Of a DNA stretch of 6,556 nt, positions 5,913 to 6,556 are shown in pieces. The notes beneath the pieces were generated by a model. The model saw only the letters and a list, made by a program, of their open reading frames with translations. It was not told the DNA's origin and made no database searches. The translations under genes and the position numbers were made by a program. Location of the stretch: assembly GCA_002427845.1 (NCBI GenBank), contig DIYZ01000100.1:1-6556 (forward strand), written 5' to 3'. This DNA is from Chloracidobacterium sp. UBA6041 (GTDB lineage: Bacteria > Acidobacteriota > Blastocatellia > Pyrinomonadales > Pyrinomonadaceae). The stretch's first letter is position 1. Each line of letters begins with the position of its first letter.

Positions 5913-6556
5913 ATGTCGCGTCTGAAATTAAGAAGAGGTCAAACAAGAAAACTCGTAAGCTTGTCGCTGAGTTATTTCCTATTCCTATGCATGCTCCCGA
6001 TCATTCCTGCCGCGCGCGCCCACATCTTATTGCCGAATACCAGCAAAGACGCGCAGAACCAGGGGCCGCAGCCGGAGATTGCTGTCGTCCCGCCCGGCGC
6101 GGCTTATCGGCAGACAAACTTTGTCTCGGACATCCCCGGCCTCGCGTTCATTCAGGATCCTTTGCTCGTCAACCCCTGGGGCATCGCGATGTTGGCCACC
6201 AGCCCCTTCTGGGTCGCTAACAACGGCACGAGTACGGCGCAACTCTTCAATGGCGACGTGGCGGGAAGTCCGCTCGTTCGTCTCACCGGCCTGCCGACGG
6301 TGACCATCCCCGGCGGACTGCCGACGGGGGCGGTCGCCAACGCGACCTCCGACTTTAATGTCACGCCCGTGGGCGGCAGCCCCGCGCCCGCGCGCTTCAT
6401 CTTCGACTCGATCACCGGCAACATCGTGGCGTGGCAGGGGGCACTCGGCACCACCGCTCAGATTGTTCACAGTAGCCCGCTGGGCCACGTTTATACGGGC
6501 CTCGCCATTGGCAGCAACGCCGGGGGCAACCGGCTCTACGCTGCTGACTTCCGCAA
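5913..6556 (+). CDS. TIGR03118-like secreted protein, 3' end cut by the window edge
   Basis: Partial gene: 214 complete codons are visible with no stop before the edge. The start is set by AAGGAGA upstream and by an N-terminal signal peptide: basic MSRLKLRRGQTRK, hydrophobic LVSLSLSYFLFLCMLPIIPA, and a cleavage site after ARA (residue 36). The mature part carries the pattern I associate with the TIGR03118 family: YRQTNFVSDIPG (65-76), DPLLVNPWGIA (82-92), FWVANNGTSTAQLF (99-112), then VTIPGGLPTG, FIFDSITGNIVAW, VYTGLAIG and NRLYAADFR near the edge. Such proteins are usually ~350-400 residues and probably fold as a beta-propeller; no enzymatic role is established. The signal-peptide codons are AT-rich, with AGA used for several arginines, while the mature domain is strongly GC-rich (about 65-73% over 6301-6480), unlike the neighbours. 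It is transcribed away from the propeller gene. Confidence 0.88.
   Translation, partial: MSRLKLRRGQTRKLVSLSLSYFLFLCMLPIIPAARAHILLPNTSKDAQNQGPQPEIAVVPPGAAYRQTNFVSDIPGLAFIQDPLLVNPWGIAMLATSPFWVANNGTSTAQLFNGDVAGSPLVRLTGLPTVTIPGGLPTGAVANATSDFNVTPVGGSPAPARFIFDSITGNIVAWQGALGTTAQIVHSSPLGHVYTGLAIGSNAGGNRLYAADFR

Noticed and set aside
6027..6488. Long minus-strand open frames opposite the TIGR03118-like gene
   Set aside because: They are antisense to a gene with a good ribosome binding site, signal peptide and family motifs. High GC content alone produces such open frames.

Overview
The window looks like chromosomal DNA of an environmental Gram-negative-type bacterium, most likely an acidobacterium (Blastocatellia-like). 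This is an inference from content, not from a marker gene. The evidence is a secreted beta-propeller protein with Pro-Thr-Ser linkers and a C-terminal domain resembling TIGR03437, a family best known from Acidobacteria; a TIGR03118-like secreted protein; a secreted matrixin protease; and a palindromic repeat whose translation (...PGVERSGTPG) I recall from acidobacterial proteins. A verrucomicrobial origin is a weaker alternative. GC is moderate over most of the window and rises sharply in the last ~500 bases.

Layout: three genes lie on the minus strand and one partial gene on the plus strand. Reading the minus strand from right to left: (i) a GTG-started, 835-residue exported beta-propeller protein (5411 to 2904), closed by a clear intrinsic terminator (2841-2878); (ii) a secreted matrixin-type zinc metalloprotease (2735 to 1359), whose true start lies downstream of that terminator; (iii) a class I SAM-dependent methyltransferase with an N-terminal zinc ribbon (1207 to 134), whose last ~20 codons are supplied by a two-hairpin repeat element. 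On the plus strand, after a ~500-base divergent intergenic region, a TIGR03118-like secreted protein starts at 5913 with a good ribosome binding site and runs off the right edge.

Three of the four proteins carry Sec-type signal peptides, so the window mainly encodes extracytoplasmic proteins. The methyltransferase is cytoplasmic and its substrate cannot be told from sequence. The terminator separates the propeller gene from the protease gene, and a promoter-like sequence precedes the methyltransferase, so these are probably separate transcripts rather than one operon. I see no phage, CRISPR, insertion sequence, RNA gene or defence system. The most noteworthy items are the repeat-derived methyltransferase tail, the operator-like inverted repeat and the long leader in the divergent intergenic region, and the base-composition jump in the right-hand gene.
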